Shown here: positions 35,301-45,000 of the stretch, in pieces | Layout of the letters: each line of letters starts with the position of its first letter | Numbering within the stretch: position 1 is the stretch's first letter | DNA from: Nepenthes gracilis | Lineage: Eukaryota > Streptophyta > Magnoliopsida > Caryophyllales > Nepenthaceae | Assembly: GCA_033239525.1 (NCBI GenBank) | Contig: BSYO01000016.1 | Location: 4,103,045-4,167,044, forward strand | DNA: 64,000 bases | Direction of reading: 5' to 3' | Notes under the pieces: model-generated | Database searches by the model: none | Seen by the model: only the letters and a program-made list of their open reading frames with translations | What the model was told of the DNA's origin: nothing | Made by a program: the position numbers and the translations under genes

Positions 35301-36582
35301 TGAAAAAAAAGAGGCAGTTTTCTTAGATAATATGGAGCAATTTTTAGATTTGAATTAAAGGAAGTTTTGTTAACTTTCCTTTTTATTTCTAATGTCAAGG
35401 AGCCTTCCAAAATACTACACATATACTAAACCTTTATACAAAAAATTTGCAACTCTCTTAAAGAGAGATAATTGTAAAAACAAAAAAGAAATTAATTTCA
35501 TATTCTTTAACAAAAGAATACTATATCATGGATTCACGTATATTATTAATATTTAATTTTATATTATTAAATTATGAAATAATATGATGATCCGATTATT
35601 TAGAAAATAATTTAGGTCTACTAAAGTTTTACAAATAAAAGAATAGCCAGCCTTGTATGTGTGTCAAATTCGAATCTGTCTACGGCCTCTATACATATTT
35701 TACTCTACACATTTAACGAAGTGTGCTGCTGTCGCCAGAGCAGGAAGTGGTACCCATACAGGCAGCAGCGGGTCACATATGAAAACATATACCAGAAATC
35801 ACATATGAGAACATATACCAGAAAGCACACAAATTTTTAGGCACTAATCCGTACTTGTAACCACCCAAACTACATGAAATTTTCAACAAATAAGCGCCAG
35901 GATTAGTTTACGAAATGTTCTAACCATGAAAAGAGGCGCAATATAATAATCGCCTTGTAAGTACTCAAAGGACCTCGTCACCTTCTGTCGATAATCAAAC
36001 ACTATATCCGCTGCGACAAATCCGTAAACAAAAGGAAAACTTAATCGTCAGGCTCGCTCATAACAGAAATATTACATTCAGAATAAACAAGTAAATAAAA
36101 TTTCCAAGTTACTGTGTTTGATGATGAAGAAAATTACAATCTCGGCCGAGAAAATTGCCGGCGAATAGATCATCAATCACACCAGCCTTAGCGCCCACAG
36201 CAATGTTCAAATTATCAGCCTCCGCGCCCAGCCTATAGAGATAATCGTTTCCCTTCGAGTCTTTCGACTCCCAGGACGATTGCTCCGATAATCTCTTCTT
36301 CTTCTTCGATGGATTCGCTGCACCATATCGGTCGCCGTCGCTGCTTTCGTCTTCGATGCCGGCATTTAATTTCTGGAAAACGGTGAAAATTCTACGATTA
36401 ATTCTCGGAGATTTGTAGAGTGTAGAAATCGAAGAAGGTCGATTTGGTGACGTGATGAGATCTGGAAAGGATTTGAGGAACGGGTGAGAGTAAGGCGAGT
36501 GGAGGTCTCCTCTGTTGATAGAGTTGGTATAGAGAGCCATTGGAGCAGCTGTAATGGAGGAAACGATGGCTCTAACTAACAT
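5216..36582 (-). CDS. Rubisco-activase-like AAA+ ATPase, 12 exons
   Basis: Nuclear gene for a Rubisco activase-related AAA+ protein, of the type of Arabidopsis At1g73110 (recalled, not searched). Exons on the minus strand: 36582-36138, 36010-35925, 29151-29142, 26828-26766, 18134-18023, 17021-16961, 13558-13504, 13406-13205, 12399-12293, 7669-7614, 6286-6194, 5320-5216. Every intron is GT-AG and the phases chain to 1,395 nt (464 residues if the junction TAG is read through). Visible motifs: N-terminal S/R-rich probable transit peptide; Walker A GGKGQGKS (exon 5); Walker B CLMINDIDAG (exon 7); sensor 1 IIVTGND and arginine-finger segment APLIRDGRMEKF (exon 8); GALRSR (exon 10). It lacks the C-terminal extension of long-form Rubisco activase. 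Odd points: a TAG spans exons 8 and 9 (codon 345), and exon 5/6 loses a conserved Ala-Gly. The introns total 30 kb and are full of repeats. The family call is firm. Whether this copy is functional is uncertain. Confidence 0.9.
5807..5960. repeat. 63-bp tandem repeat, about 2.4 copies
   Basis: Units begin near 5811, 5874 and 5937, each with TTGCTGGGxAAAT or a close variant followed by GAATTGTTGGG. It lies in activase-like intron 11. Confidence 0.7.
6194..6286 (-). CDS. Activase-like exon 11
   Basis: 93 nt, exactly 31 codons, acceptor TTTTTTTAG, donor AAG|GTAGCT. It starts WINDIGGAEILGAKLLKQ and ends FVPPK. Confidence 0.92.
7614..7669 (-). CDS. Activase-like exon 10
   Basis: 56 nt, acceptor TTGTGCAG, donor AAG|GTATTT. 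It encodes (A)LDFYGALRSRTYDRSILK, the conserved C-terminal AAA+ lid segment. Confidence 0.92.
9715..9957 (-). mobile_element. RTE-type LINE reverse-transcriptase tail
   Basis: The minus frame reads MLRWTLGHTMRVRIRYYLL, then LMWFGHGRQ and a KKSLKE end. This is the conserved C-terminal tail of RTE-like LINE polyproteins in plants (MLRW..GHTR..RIR, LRWFGHV, RPKKSL). The rest of the element is absent. It sits in activase-like intron 9 (7670-12292), in the same orientation as the gene. I see nothing else identifiable in that intron. Confidence 0.65.
12293..12399 (-). CDS. Activase-like exon 9
   Basis: 107 nt, acceptor CACTACAG, donor CATG|GTATGT. It encodes HPICEDIINIVRRMYEKNG and continues to FPHH. 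The reading frame is intact from here to the normal stop. It lies downstream of the junction TAG. Confidence 0.88.
13205..13406 (-). CDS. Activase-like exon 8 (sensor 1, Arg finger)
   Basis: 202 nt. It encodes NTQMTVNNQIVVGTLMNL, then the sensor 1 segment IPIIVTGNDFSTI and the arginine-finger segment APLIRDGRMEKFY. It ends in the bases TA before donor GTATGC. Joined to the G that opens exon 9, this makes TAG where the family has a conserved Trp. A Cys replaces the usual Tyr in STIYAPLI. Confidence 0.88.
13504..13558 (-). CDS. Activase-like exon 7 (Walker B)
   Basis: 55 nt, acceptor TTGTGCAG, donor TTTG|GTGAGA. It encodes GKMSCLMINDIDAGLGRF, in which the Asp pair of NDID is the Walker B acid. 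The next intron is only 97 bp. Confidence 0.92.
15335..15500 (+). mobile_element. LINE reverse-transcriptase fragment
   Basis: The plus frame reads STKLYISDCQPIIEKIPARAQS and then ISWNEVCKGNKEG. This matches the LSISDCxPLIxKIxARIxSW and VSWxxVCxPKxEGG blocks of plant L1-like LINE polyproteins, with the sequence between them lost. It is antisense to the host gene. Confidence 0.5.
15693..16530. repeat. Diverged tandem duplication, period 438 bp
   Basis: Unit 1 (15693-16130) and unit 2 (16131-about 16530) align along their length. Anchors are TGGCAGAAGC/TGGCGGAAGC, TTTTATCAAGAACATTTA/TTTTATCAAGAGCATTTA, ACAGCAAAGT, GTGAGAAGATCA/ATGAGAAGATCA and GAATTTAATGAT. Confidence 0.8.
16961..17021 (-). 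CDS. Activase-like exon 6
   Basis: 61 nt, acceptor TTGTACAG, donor CAA|GTCAGA. It encodes EPGRLIRERYRTASQVVQNQ. The codon formed with exon 5 is TGG (Trp), where the family has Ala-Gly before Glu-Pro. Confidence 0.9.
18023..18134 (-). CDS. Activase-like exon 5 (Walker A)
   Basis: 112 nt, acceptor GTGACAG, donor CTG|GTATGA. It carries the P-loop GIWGGKGQGKSFQTEL and the MSAGELES block. The preceding intron is 8.6 kb and contains a copia element and LINE and SINE fragments. Confidence 0.92.
22995..23006 (-). other. Copia primer-binding site
   Basis: The minus strand reads TGATATCAGAGG, two bases after the LTR. It is one base off the initiator-Met tRNA complement TGGTATCAGAG used by plant copia elements. 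Confidence 0.7.
23009..23163 (-). repeat. 5' LTR of the degenerate copia element
   Basis: 155 bp on the minus strand from TGTTAGATAG to TTATCA, immediately followed by a primer-binding site. No second copy was seen between 18.8 and 19.2 kb. Confidence 0.65.
23900..24880. repeat. GA-rich repeat pair
   Basis: Two diverged copies (about 23900-24190 and 24470-24880) share CCAGGCCCTGCTGG/CATGGCCCTGCTGA, long GGAGG/GAAGG tracts, and TGGATAAGGGT-type ends. An Au-type SINE lies between them. Confidence 0.5.
24225..24395 (+). mobile_element. Au-type SINE, degenerate
   Basis: Contains CAACGGTAAAAAATTATAGC, a tRNA-type B box GGTTCAAGC (24280-24288), then GTAAGGCTGCATAAACATGACC, the order found in plant Au SINEs. 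Both internal promoter boxes are degraded. Confidence 0.65.
25288..25572 (+). mobile_element. LINE reverse-transcriptase fragment (palm)
   Basis: The plus frame shows LWNGDPMSSYLFVLVIDCLA and, 50 residues on, LEFANDLILLCRETS. These are the GDPLSPxLFVLVM and FADDLLLF blocks of plant L1-like LINE reverse transcriptases. The catalytic FADD reads FAND, so one aspartate is lost. Confidence 0.8.
26230..26570 (+). mobile_element. LINE zf-RVT fragment, tandemly duplicated
   Basis: Two adjacent copies (about 26241-26390 and 26411-26560) each encode RDWxWFNxNIPMHKFIFWLD followed by xxNRLRxKEC. This is the zinc-binding reverse-transcriptase-tail domain of plant LINEs. The copies are close to each other, so the duplication is later than the insertion. 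It is antisense to the host gene and ends about 200 bp from exon 4. Confidence 0.75.
26766..26828 (-). CDS. Activase-like exon 4
   Basis: 63 nt between acceptor TATGCAG and donor CTAG|GTAAAT. It encodes (V)CHIVKNYVAHLLNAKVPLIL, the strand leading into the P-loop. Confidence 0.9.
27180..27290 (-). mobile_element. Au-type SINE fragment, minus strand
   Basis: The minus strand reads AAGGGTGAGCCTTGTGCAAC, then TAAGGTTGCTC, a B-box-like GCGTTCAAAG and CCTCTTTGCA. These match the head and middle of an Au SINE. It lies in activase-like intron 3. Confidence 0.65.
27681..27935 (+). other. Unrecognised 84-codon ORF in intron 3
   Basis: The frame begins MKILHQQNGYMTYLYNVAAQ and includes the basic stretch GQKRRREE and the end ARSIPKRILS. 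I do not recognise it. It lies inside an intron on the opposite strand, so it may be a captured gene fragment or chance. Confidence 0.2.
29142..29151 (-). CDS. Activase-like exon 3, 10-nt microexon
   Basis: The ten bases GATAAAGTGG lie between acceptor TGTGACAG and a perfect consensus donor GTAAGT. They supply Asp-Lys-Val plus the first base of the next Val. This is exactly what is missing between exon 2 (ends ...LFM) and exon 4 (starts in phase with ..CHIVKNY), restoring the family's FMDKVVCHIVKNY block. Without it the two flanking exons are out of frame. Confidence 0.85.
30363..32330 (-). repeat. AT-rich LTR-like repeat, copy iii (possible solo LTR)
   Basis: The minus strand carries a GC-richer stretch, then TTTATAAATAGATC (a TATA box), TTTTGGGTCATTTTAACTGG and AGAAGAGAGAAAGAGGAGAG, a long AT-rich tail, and an end at GGGACATGACA. 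The other side begins TGTCATGTCCC when read on the plus strand. The layout matches an LTR with an internal promoter. No pol sequence is nearby. Confidence 0.5.
33628..34790 (+). repeat. GC-richer LTR-like block, copy B
   Basis: Contains TTCGAATCCTGCACACCACT, AACAAGAGGTCAGCG, CACTCCGACGCTCAAGTCAA and repeated TTGACCGTC and GGGCC motifs. It parallels 3185-4140 and resembles LTRs of plant Ty3-type or non-autonomous elements. No coding part is seen. Confidence 0.45.
35925..36010 (-). CDS. Activase-like exon 2
   Basis: 86 nt, acceptor GTCGCAG, donor ATG|GTTAGA. It encodes DIVFDYRQKVTRSFEYLQGD followed by YYIAPLFM. The intron before it is only 127 bp. The intron after it is 6,773 bp. Confidence 0.9.
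36138..36582 (-). CDS. Activase-like exon 1 (start, transit peptide)
   Basis: Encodes the first 148 residues plus one base. It begins MLVRAIVSS and is rich in Ser, Arg and Pro up to about residue 65, as expected of an organelle transit peptide. The conserved start of the mature region (NIAVGAKAGVIDDLFAGNFLGRD) sits at its end. The reading frame stays open a little further upstream, but the codon at 36597 is TTG, so the ATG at 36582 is preferred. The donor is T|GTAATT. Confidence 0.85.
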
Positions 36583-36605
36583 GAAAGCCTCATCCAATCG
36601 TTCAT
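36576..36605 (-). promoter_or_regulatory. Upstream ORF overlapping the activase-like start
   Basis: A 9-codon ORF (MNDWMRLSC, stop TAG) starts at 36605 and ends at 36576, in a different frame and overlapping the main ATG at 36582. If the leader includes it, initiation at the main start would need leaky scanning. The transcription start is not known. Confidence 0.35.
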
Positions 36606-38824
36606 TGATTTAGTTTGGCGCCACACACAGACTTTCATTCCTCAATAAATAAATATTCTCGCGAGATAATGTTTTTATTACTGACTATTTTAATAACTAA
36701 CTAAATTTAATATATATTTTAGAAATTAAGTATGGGATAATAATTTAAAGGTCAATGTTTTATATTTAAAAAAAGTAATATATATATATATATACTCATT
36801 AATAATTATGTTTTTGTGTAATTTTTTTTTTACATTATAAATATTTTAATATTTTATAAAAAAAATTAAAAATATATATTATCTAATAATTTTTTTAATT
36901 AAAAATAATAAACGTTAATTTTTTTGAGGAGAAAGGGGCTCCAAACCGGTGGTGTTGAGTCTTTGCAATCTGCACTCAGGTTTGGGGTTTCAATTCTTTT
37001 AAGAGATAAATTATTTTACCTTTTTTAATTATAATAATTTAATTAACATTTTAATAATTTATATCTTTTTATTAAAAAAAAATGAGCCCATATGATCAAC
37101 ATTTGATGGGTTGAGCCCCTAGTTTGTAAGCCTATCTACTCATAGGATTAGAGTTTTTATCTCTTTAACGTCATATTTGGTTGTAGAAATTGGGAGAGAA
37201 AAGAATTTTTATTCCCGTAAGAATAGAAATTCATCCGTTTGATTAGTAGTAAGATAAAAATTGTTATTCCCAAAAAATTATTAATTTTCACCACTTATAT
37301 GAGAATTGTTATTCCCACATATTTTTATTATTTTATTATTTTTTTATTTTGTATTATTATTATGTATTATTATTACATATTGTTATATTTATTATTATTA
37401 TTATTTATGAGGTATTATTATTATTATTGTTATTATTATTGTTATTATTAATTATTAGGTATTATTATTTATTTATTTTATTATTATTATTATTACATAT
37501 TATTATATTTATTATTATTATTATTTATAAGGTATTATTATTATTATTATTATTATAGATTATTATTATTATTATTATATTTATTATTATTAGTTATAAT
37601 GTATTATCATTATTATTATATATTATTATTATATTTGTTATTATTTATAAGGTATTATTATTATTCTTATTTTCTTATTTTAAATCTTATTCTACAAATT
37701 AAATAATAAAATATTAATTTTTACCTTATTACATTTTAACAATGAAAACACATAAGAATAATGATTTAACTCTATTTTCATGGAATAAGCTATTCTATTC
37801 ACACCTATTATTCCATTCCAAAGAACTAAACGTCGTCAGTAAAAGACAAATTAATTATTTTATTAATTATAATAGTTCGATCGATATTTAATAGTTTATA
37901 TTATTTTTTTAAAATTAAGTAGTATTTATTTTTTAAAAAATAATATTAATATTTGATTGATATCAAATAATTATAATTAAAACATATTAATTAATTTATC
38001 TTCTAGAGGGGTTGGCTCTCTAAATGCATTTGCTCTTTTATCAAACCAATTATTTTAAATGCATAAAATGTTTTAATATTTCCATATTCATTAATCAATC
38101 ATACAGCTTTTATGAAAAGGATCATCATTGGCATGCAAGGCAGACTCTTCAATAATATATTTGTCAAGTTAATTCAGTGTACCCACTTTCAAATGAGTAC
38201 TTAACACATTTATTTTTCATATAATAAACTTAATAACTGAAGTTTAGCATACTACTCAATGAGTTGGGATAATATTTATTGTTTTATTTAAATTATCATC
38301 ATACCATATAAATTATATTATTAAGAATGTATGTGAATAATGTTTACAAGTATTTAATACTCATGGTCCTGATCTTATCAAATTTCTTAAGGGGTATAAC
38401 TCAGTAGTTAAAGTTGTTTATAATGCATAATAAACTTCTATTTAACTTAATGTGAGTGATGAAATTGATATTAGTTATCCGTATTTGAATATTTAAATTA
38501 AAATATTTTTGATAATGCTATTAATTAATGCGACGCTGTGAAACGCTATTTGAAAAGATGATTTAATGCTGAAAATGAAATTGAAGGAAGATCAAATTTT
38601 GTATTTTTTCCAGGGTGAGGGGAAAAAAACCCAGTTCTTTAATCAGAATGCAGTAGTGGAGGTGCTCTGTAGTCCTGGTTCCGTTACCGGTTTGGGCTGC
38701 GACTGCGGTGAAAGTCAAAAGATTGGTAGAGCTCTGTCCATGGCTTCCATCGTGGGACGTCAGGCACAAGGGTTTTTGGCCTAGGACAGCTATTTCTCCT
38801 CTTAAACCCCAGCGGCTGATTGAT
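36606..38824. other. Divergent intergenic region between the two genes
   Basis: 2.2 kb of AT-rich sequence separating the start regions of the activase-like and bL28m genes. It holds both promoters and an (ATT)n microsatellite. No further gene was seen. Confidence 0.7.
37319..37672. repeat. (ATT)n microsatellite, about 350 bp
   Basis: Interrupted ATT/TTA trinucleotide array. The long Tyr/Leu/Ile-rich open frames over it are translations of the repeat and not genes. Confidence 0.95.
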
Positions 38825-38844
38825 TGTGTGTGTGTGTGTGTGTG
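38825..38844 (+). repeat. (GT)n in the bL28m leader
   Basis: About ten GT dinucleotides end 20 bases before the bL28m start codon. They probably lie in the 5' untranslated region and are likely polymorphic in length. Confidence 0.8.
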
Positions 38845-38864
38845 AGAAGGGTAGGGTAGAGAGA

Positions 38865-39061
38865 ATGGCGTTCAGATCAAAGGAAATTATGAAGAAGATA
38901 CTGAAGAAAGTAGGGGAAGATAACTTAGCACCGGGTGTTAAAGACGCTCTCAAGAAAAGCATACCAGATAGCAAGGTCGTCATGGGTCGCGCCAAGCGCG
39001 GCATCTTCGCTGGACGACATATTCAGTTCGGTAACCGCGTTAGTGAAGATGGAGGCAATAA
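38865..39061 (+). CDS. MRPL28: bL28m exon 1
   Basis: 197 nt encoding the N-terminus and most of the L28 signature (MGRAKRGIFAGRHIQFGN). Reading through the donor adds about 50 unrelated codons, which marks the intron boundary at GGCAATAA|GTACAA. Confidence 0.93.
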
Positions 39062-42000
39062 GTACAACTTCTTCCTCCTCAATCTCCCTTTCGTTTGCTG
39101 TTTTAGTTTAACGACCAGATTAGAATTTGCTTTGTTACGCATGTCAAATTCATCAGTTTGTTTGGCGAAGAGATTCGTGGGGTTATTTTGCGGTTCTGCT
39201 GAATGAATTAGTTTTAGGATTGATCTTGCTTAATTTGTTTTGGATTTTGTGATGTTAGACTGTTTGTCCGTAGAGATTAGGTTTTATTTATGTTTTTCTA
39301 AATGAATCAGCCTATCAAATGATCATGTTTATTTTGTTTCCGCATATTTGCTGTCGATATCTATAGTTCAATCAGCAAATTAGCTTTCATGGTTTTGTCT
39401 GCAGCCAGATTCATTGCTTGGAGTTCAGCTGCAAAAGTCGATCCCTTCAACATCGATTGAATCAGATATTTTCAAGTATCTATTAGCAATTTGTGGGGAG
39501 AAAGTAGGATGGCAAAAACTCTTGATACTTCCATGCAATTCTCACCCCGCAAATTCATGAGAAATAAAACAATAGTTAATCACTAAATCCTCCAGAAAAA
39601 AAGAGAATATGTTGTCACCTGTTAATAGTGCGGAGAAAAGACCCAAACAAAATGTCCGTGTCTGTGATAATAATTTTCATAGAACCATCTTGTGATTATC
39701 CTGGATCCTCATCTTGCAGTAGCATTTACACTTAGCTTAATGAAACTCACATTTTTTTCCTCCATTTGCATGTGCCTCTGTCTTTATTTATTTATTTTTT
39801 TTGGGGGGAGTGTTATGTCCATGCAGTGGCATGGTGGGGTGTTGAAGTTCTCTGCCACAAAGGGTTTGTGTAATATCTTGCAGTGACCACCATAATACTA
39901 GTGGAGTAAGATGTGTATTTTGGGGAGTTTTTCAATCTAGGCTGTTATATTTTCCAGGGAATTTTGTAAAAGAGGTGAGGCAGTGGTATTGTTGTTTTGA
40001 AAAAATATCAGTTGGCAAGTCGTTGAGCAGTGAGAATGTAAGTAAGCTTTGAATATCTGGAGAACTTAAAGAAGGCAGTTTCATGGTGGAATGATTGCCT
40101 TGTATGCAACAAGATTTAGAGAGATGACAGAATGAGTTGCCTCTGAGAGGTTGAACTTGGAAGTGTGGAATATCTCCAGAAGCTTCTGGCTTTGCATTAT
40201 CTTTCTGCCTTTTAAGTGCTTTAGAGAATAAGTTTTGACCGTTTTATTTTATGTGTCCATCAATCATTCTCCTTTGTAGAAATTTTTAAGTGGGAAAATT
40301 TTCACACACATGAGCCTGAAGGTTGGAAGGATTGCAATAGAAGTGTTTTTTGAGTGAGGTGGGGATGCTATTCCAATCCTTTGTAAAATTTCAAAGGTAC
40401 ATAATCATCCAGGCATACCTAGTGTTCTTATTATCTATCATTGGATGTGTACATTAAACTCCATTTTTTGTACAATTCACTCAGTATAGTGTGATTTCCC
40501 TTTGAATATCTTTGCATTCCTAACATATGAAATATGATGGGTTGTTGCAGCTAGGAGGTAGACTCTCTGGAGATGCTTCCCTTTCTTTACTGTCTGTGTA
40601 GATGTGCTTTTTTAGCACTGTTCTCCAGATGTCTATTGTCTATTTGAGTTCAAAGAACAATTGCTCGAGTCTTTCATTTACCCTCTGGTGCAAAATAATA
40701 ATTAATAATGATGACAATGATGACTATTATAATGATGACACGGTTGAGATCCTCCCAAGTCTTCCATTTCTGGCTTCCACTTGATTAGCAGTTTCCCCTG
40801 GAATACCAACCATAAGATGTAGCATGTTGGTTTGTCAGTGAAATTTGATGTAATTGTACTGCGTTTCACCACATCTTTCTGCCACTGCTTTCATCAGATT
40901 ATAAGACAGTTTCAATACTAATTCGTAAATTTTGATATCCATTTCCTCCATTGATTTCTTCTCCCAGTTTTAGAATCTTAAAGAAATGTTATGGAAACAT
41001 TTGACCCATAAGGAATCATCTTTTTCTGATGTTGCACATAACATTTAACTGATAGCAGTCGGAATATTAAACACTGCTACATATCATTGACAGGGATCCA
41101 GGATGCTATCAACAAGAGGCCAACTTGCTTCATAGTAGCTTCACAGATGCTGGATCAACTCTACCAAATATCAACACCCACAAGCATAATACAGGTGTAG
41201 GACTTGTAGGCTCATGTGGATGAAAATTTCACTTGATCTAGGTACCTACATAGGTAATCGGTTCCAGTAATGAAGTTGTATGACAATGAATCACTATCCG
41301 TAGGCCTTTTTGTCCTGGAAGAAAACATTCAACCTTCCTTGCAAGTGTAACTACCTATAGAATTAAGCATTTTTACAACAATTTACAGATTGAACTGCCA
41401 ATTGTAGTCCCTATGTAAAATATCACTATCACATATAAATTCCTGACTAACAAAATCAGAGGCTTGTAGTCCCTCTGTAAAGGACCCTTGTTCTTCATGA
41501 ATTAGACCATGGACTAGCTTACCTGAAAGAGTTTGGCTTTGGACCACCTGTTTCTGTTATCATTTTGTAATTCATGTTACAGCATGCACTAGGTATAAAA
41601 TCAAATTGGTTAGTAGGATAGGGGTTCTCTGAAAACTAGTTACATGCCATATATATTGTGAATGGAAGTCCTATCACAGATGCCTCTGCACCTCTGACTT
41701 TTGTTCATGCTGTTGAGAAAATTGGATGCAAATCCATCTGGGCCAAAGGCCTTTCGGAGCCTGTCATGACATCCTTCTACAATAAGGTCTATTGATGTTC
41801 AGTGTCTGTTGTACCTGTGTTCAATATGCTGTCATCCACCTTAGTATCAGCTTCATTGCACAATCCCATCAATCCCTTGATATATCTATGACCTAGCCAT
41901 AGCTCTGCTATGTCTTTAATATCTCCATAGTCTCTTCATTGATCACAACCCGAGCTAGTTAACCCACCACTGGCTGCTAGGATTGTGAAAACCCAAACTC

Positions 42001-45000
42001 CATCTGAGTTACTAATATTCATTCCATACGTGCAAAATAAAACCTCTCATAATATAAATAAACTTAATGTCAAAATACAAAAACAAGGGAATAAAAGCCC
42101 TTAATGCCCATAACCTCATAGGCCTAGCTTTACAAAACAACGGAAAATGCATTATAAATGAAACTAAGCTGAAATAAATGTACAACCTCCTCCAAGATAC
42201 CATCTTGTCTGAATCCTATCCAGCCATCACCGCTCTAAATGTAACTCGTTTAGTCAACCTCCAACCAATCTGAAGGGAGGGAACAAAACATGAGGAGTCA
42301 ATTGTGTAACACCCTGCTGTTTTGATTTGGATTATTTAGTTATCAACTTAATATAGTAATAAATGTTAATAATAAGTATAAAATAATAATAATAACTAGT
42401 GTCAATTAATTAGTAATAAGTAATAATAAATGTGCAATATTAATAACTTATAATAATAATAATAAATGATATTAAGCTTTCTCTCTCTGCCCCTTTCATT
42501 TTTATCTCTCTCTCTCTCTCCATTTCCTCTCTCGTCAGTTCATCTTCTCCCCCTCGAAACGCTGCAGCCGTTCAACCGATTCACCCTTCATGTGCCAAGC
42601 GATTTCATTTCCCTCTTATTTAATTTGTTGGCCATTGTCATGGGTTATAAATAGAGGAGTGTGAGAGATGGTGAAGGTGGTTCACGTCGGTGGAGTCATG
42701 GTCTATGCCGGAGGGAGAGTTGGTGTCCTTGCCGTCGCCTGCCGTCACCGGAGAGAAAGCTTCTGTTGCCATCTCCCGCCATTTCTTGTTGTCGTTGACC
42801 ACTGTCGTTGTTCAGATGCTACTGCCACTGTTCATCGTTGAATCAGGCAAGTACTCTTGATATTTTGCAAGTAAAATTACTCTCCTCCATTCTTAGCAAT
42901 TGAATCCTTTCCTTTCTCATTATTGATGTTAATCACCAAGAAAATGGTGAGAATCGGGTTGCATTCTTTAGTAGAAGTGAAGAAATTGGGAAAAACAAAG
43001 CTTCGGCTCTGTCATGGATTTTCCAAGGAATTAACATGATTTTGGGCTCGAAAAATTTGGTATTTATGCCATGAAGTTTTGATTGTACATGCGTCATAGT
43101 AGAAAACTTTAAATTTCATTATATATGGGTGAATTGTGAAGGAATAACGAGCAGAGCCTTGTGCTCTGTTGGCAATTTTTCCTTTGAACAGCAGTAGCCA
43201 TGTGTGTGTGAGAGAGGTGTGTGTGTGCTGATGAGTGTGGGTGTGTGTGAGAGAGAGAGAGAGAGAACAGCCATGGGTGCTATTATGTGTGTGGGATGTG
43301 AGTTAATATATGAATGTATATATATGTGGGATTTAATAAAATATCAGGGCATTTGATTGAATATTCAAACTTTCCGTGGACTTTCTCTCATTTCTACGAT
43401 AAAGAATTCTTTGCGTTGACTTTGGTAGGTGCATATATTTTGTTGACACTTTATGACTAAATTGAGGAGACCATATGAAAATACTAAGATATCGAGTCGA
43501 ATGGGAGACTGCGGAACCTTAGTGTGGTCTACACTTTTTCCATGCTGATTCCATATTCCAGAAATTGAGGTCATTTAGATGAATACTTATAATTCTGTGA
43601 ATATTATGCGTGAAATATCGATGGATATCGTACCGAGAAGGTGTTGGGTTTGTCTTGTTGTGGATATGAGTATTCTGTATCCAATAGGGCATATATCATA
43701 GTAGATTACGGGAATACGTGCGAGTCATATTCTGGGTTATTCGACGGGGTAACCGGAATATTATTCATGTGGATTGGATTCGGTACCTGTACACTACGGC
43801 TGGCAAGTATCATAAGACCATAGGGTTGCTTGTCAAACTTGCGAGCACTGATACCTCGATAATTTGCCTTGCTGTTGGAAGCGGGCACGTGGATGATGGT
43901 TCACAGTGATGCATAAGCTCTGATTGATTTTGTGACATCTTATATAGTTGGGACCTCCATTGTAATAGGTTCGATGGAATCTATACCGTTGTTGGTACTC
44001 GAATTCGGTGGAATCCAATTTGCATCTCTAATATTTTGTTATCATGTGCCTTTGAGTCGTGGATATGATAGGTCATTAAATCTTGGGTAATTGTTGACCT
44101 ATTGTTTATGTTGTTACTATTTTTTGAGACGTTATATTGCATTCTATTATTTTATTGATTTGTTTACTTGTTGGGCATTTGGTTCATTTTTGTGTTTACG
44201 TTGACTCCAAAGTAAAGAGTTTATGTTAGGTTATAAGAGATTGTGAAGATGTGAGATAAAGACGATCTTTGGAGATAGAAGCTTGTGGCGAGTCACTCTA
44301 GAGTTAGTCCATTAGTCGTTTTATTTGGATATGTTATCGGGATTGCATTTCCTAAATATTAATGTGGTAGATTTTTAATATCTCGAGAGAATTTATTATG
44401 AGTATTATAATTATTATGTATGATTTATGATACATTTATGAGGTTATTTATGATTTTGGTTTCCGTGTGGTCTGCTCAAACCAGGTCGGGTGACTCGGAT
44501 TCTGGGCATCATAAGTTGAATGTCCAGTAAGCAAATCCATTACCAAAGTCAAAAACAACAGAATCCATCCATCATCCATGGGACTTCGATATCAAAAAGC
44601 TGTGCAAAGCACAAAATGACAATATACAAGGCAAAATATGAGTTCCATGACAAAATTTGGCTCAACCCAATGAGATCCTGACAAATTACCACGAGATAAT
44701 AATAAACTGTATTCCTCAGAATACCAGTGCAATGAGGTTAATGTATCATCACAATATATCAAGGCATCTTCTTGGATTTCCAAAAATTCAACCAACATAG
44801 GTCATAACTCAAGCAAAGCGGGATAACATCAAATCTCATAGGATCTTATTCTATTATTGTGGATCAATGACCTGCAAGTTTACTAGTCATCCACAATTGA
44901 CATGCAGCCACCCATGCCACTCCGAGATTTTTCCCTATAGTCCAGTGGCATAGAGAATTCTAGCACCTGTGGCATGCCCATGTTGCAACCCAATGCTCCT

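Larger units (their letters stand above)
29152..35924 (-). other. Activase-like intron 2 (6.8 kb)
   Basis: Contains one copy of the AT-rich LTR-like family (30363-32330) and one of the GC-richer LTR-like blocks (33628-34790). 29200-30360 and 34800-35920 show nothing else I can support. Confidence 0.8.

Noticed and set aside
36583..36597. N-terminal extension of the activase-like protein starting MDEAF
   Set aside because: The codon at 36597 is TTG, not ATG. The first in-frame ATG is at 36582.
37239..37558. Tyr/Leu/Ile-rich ORFs that look like membrane proteins
   Set aside because: They are direct translations of the (ATT)n microsatellite.
38820..38864. Extended bL28m start over the GT repeat
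   Set aside because: The upstream frame opens on a TTG and only translates the (GT)n leader. The ATG at 38865 fits the family N-terminus.
39062..39206. Exon 1 ORF continuing past 39061
   Set aside because: The added residues are unrelated to L28, and a GT donor with a matching downstream exon explains the break.
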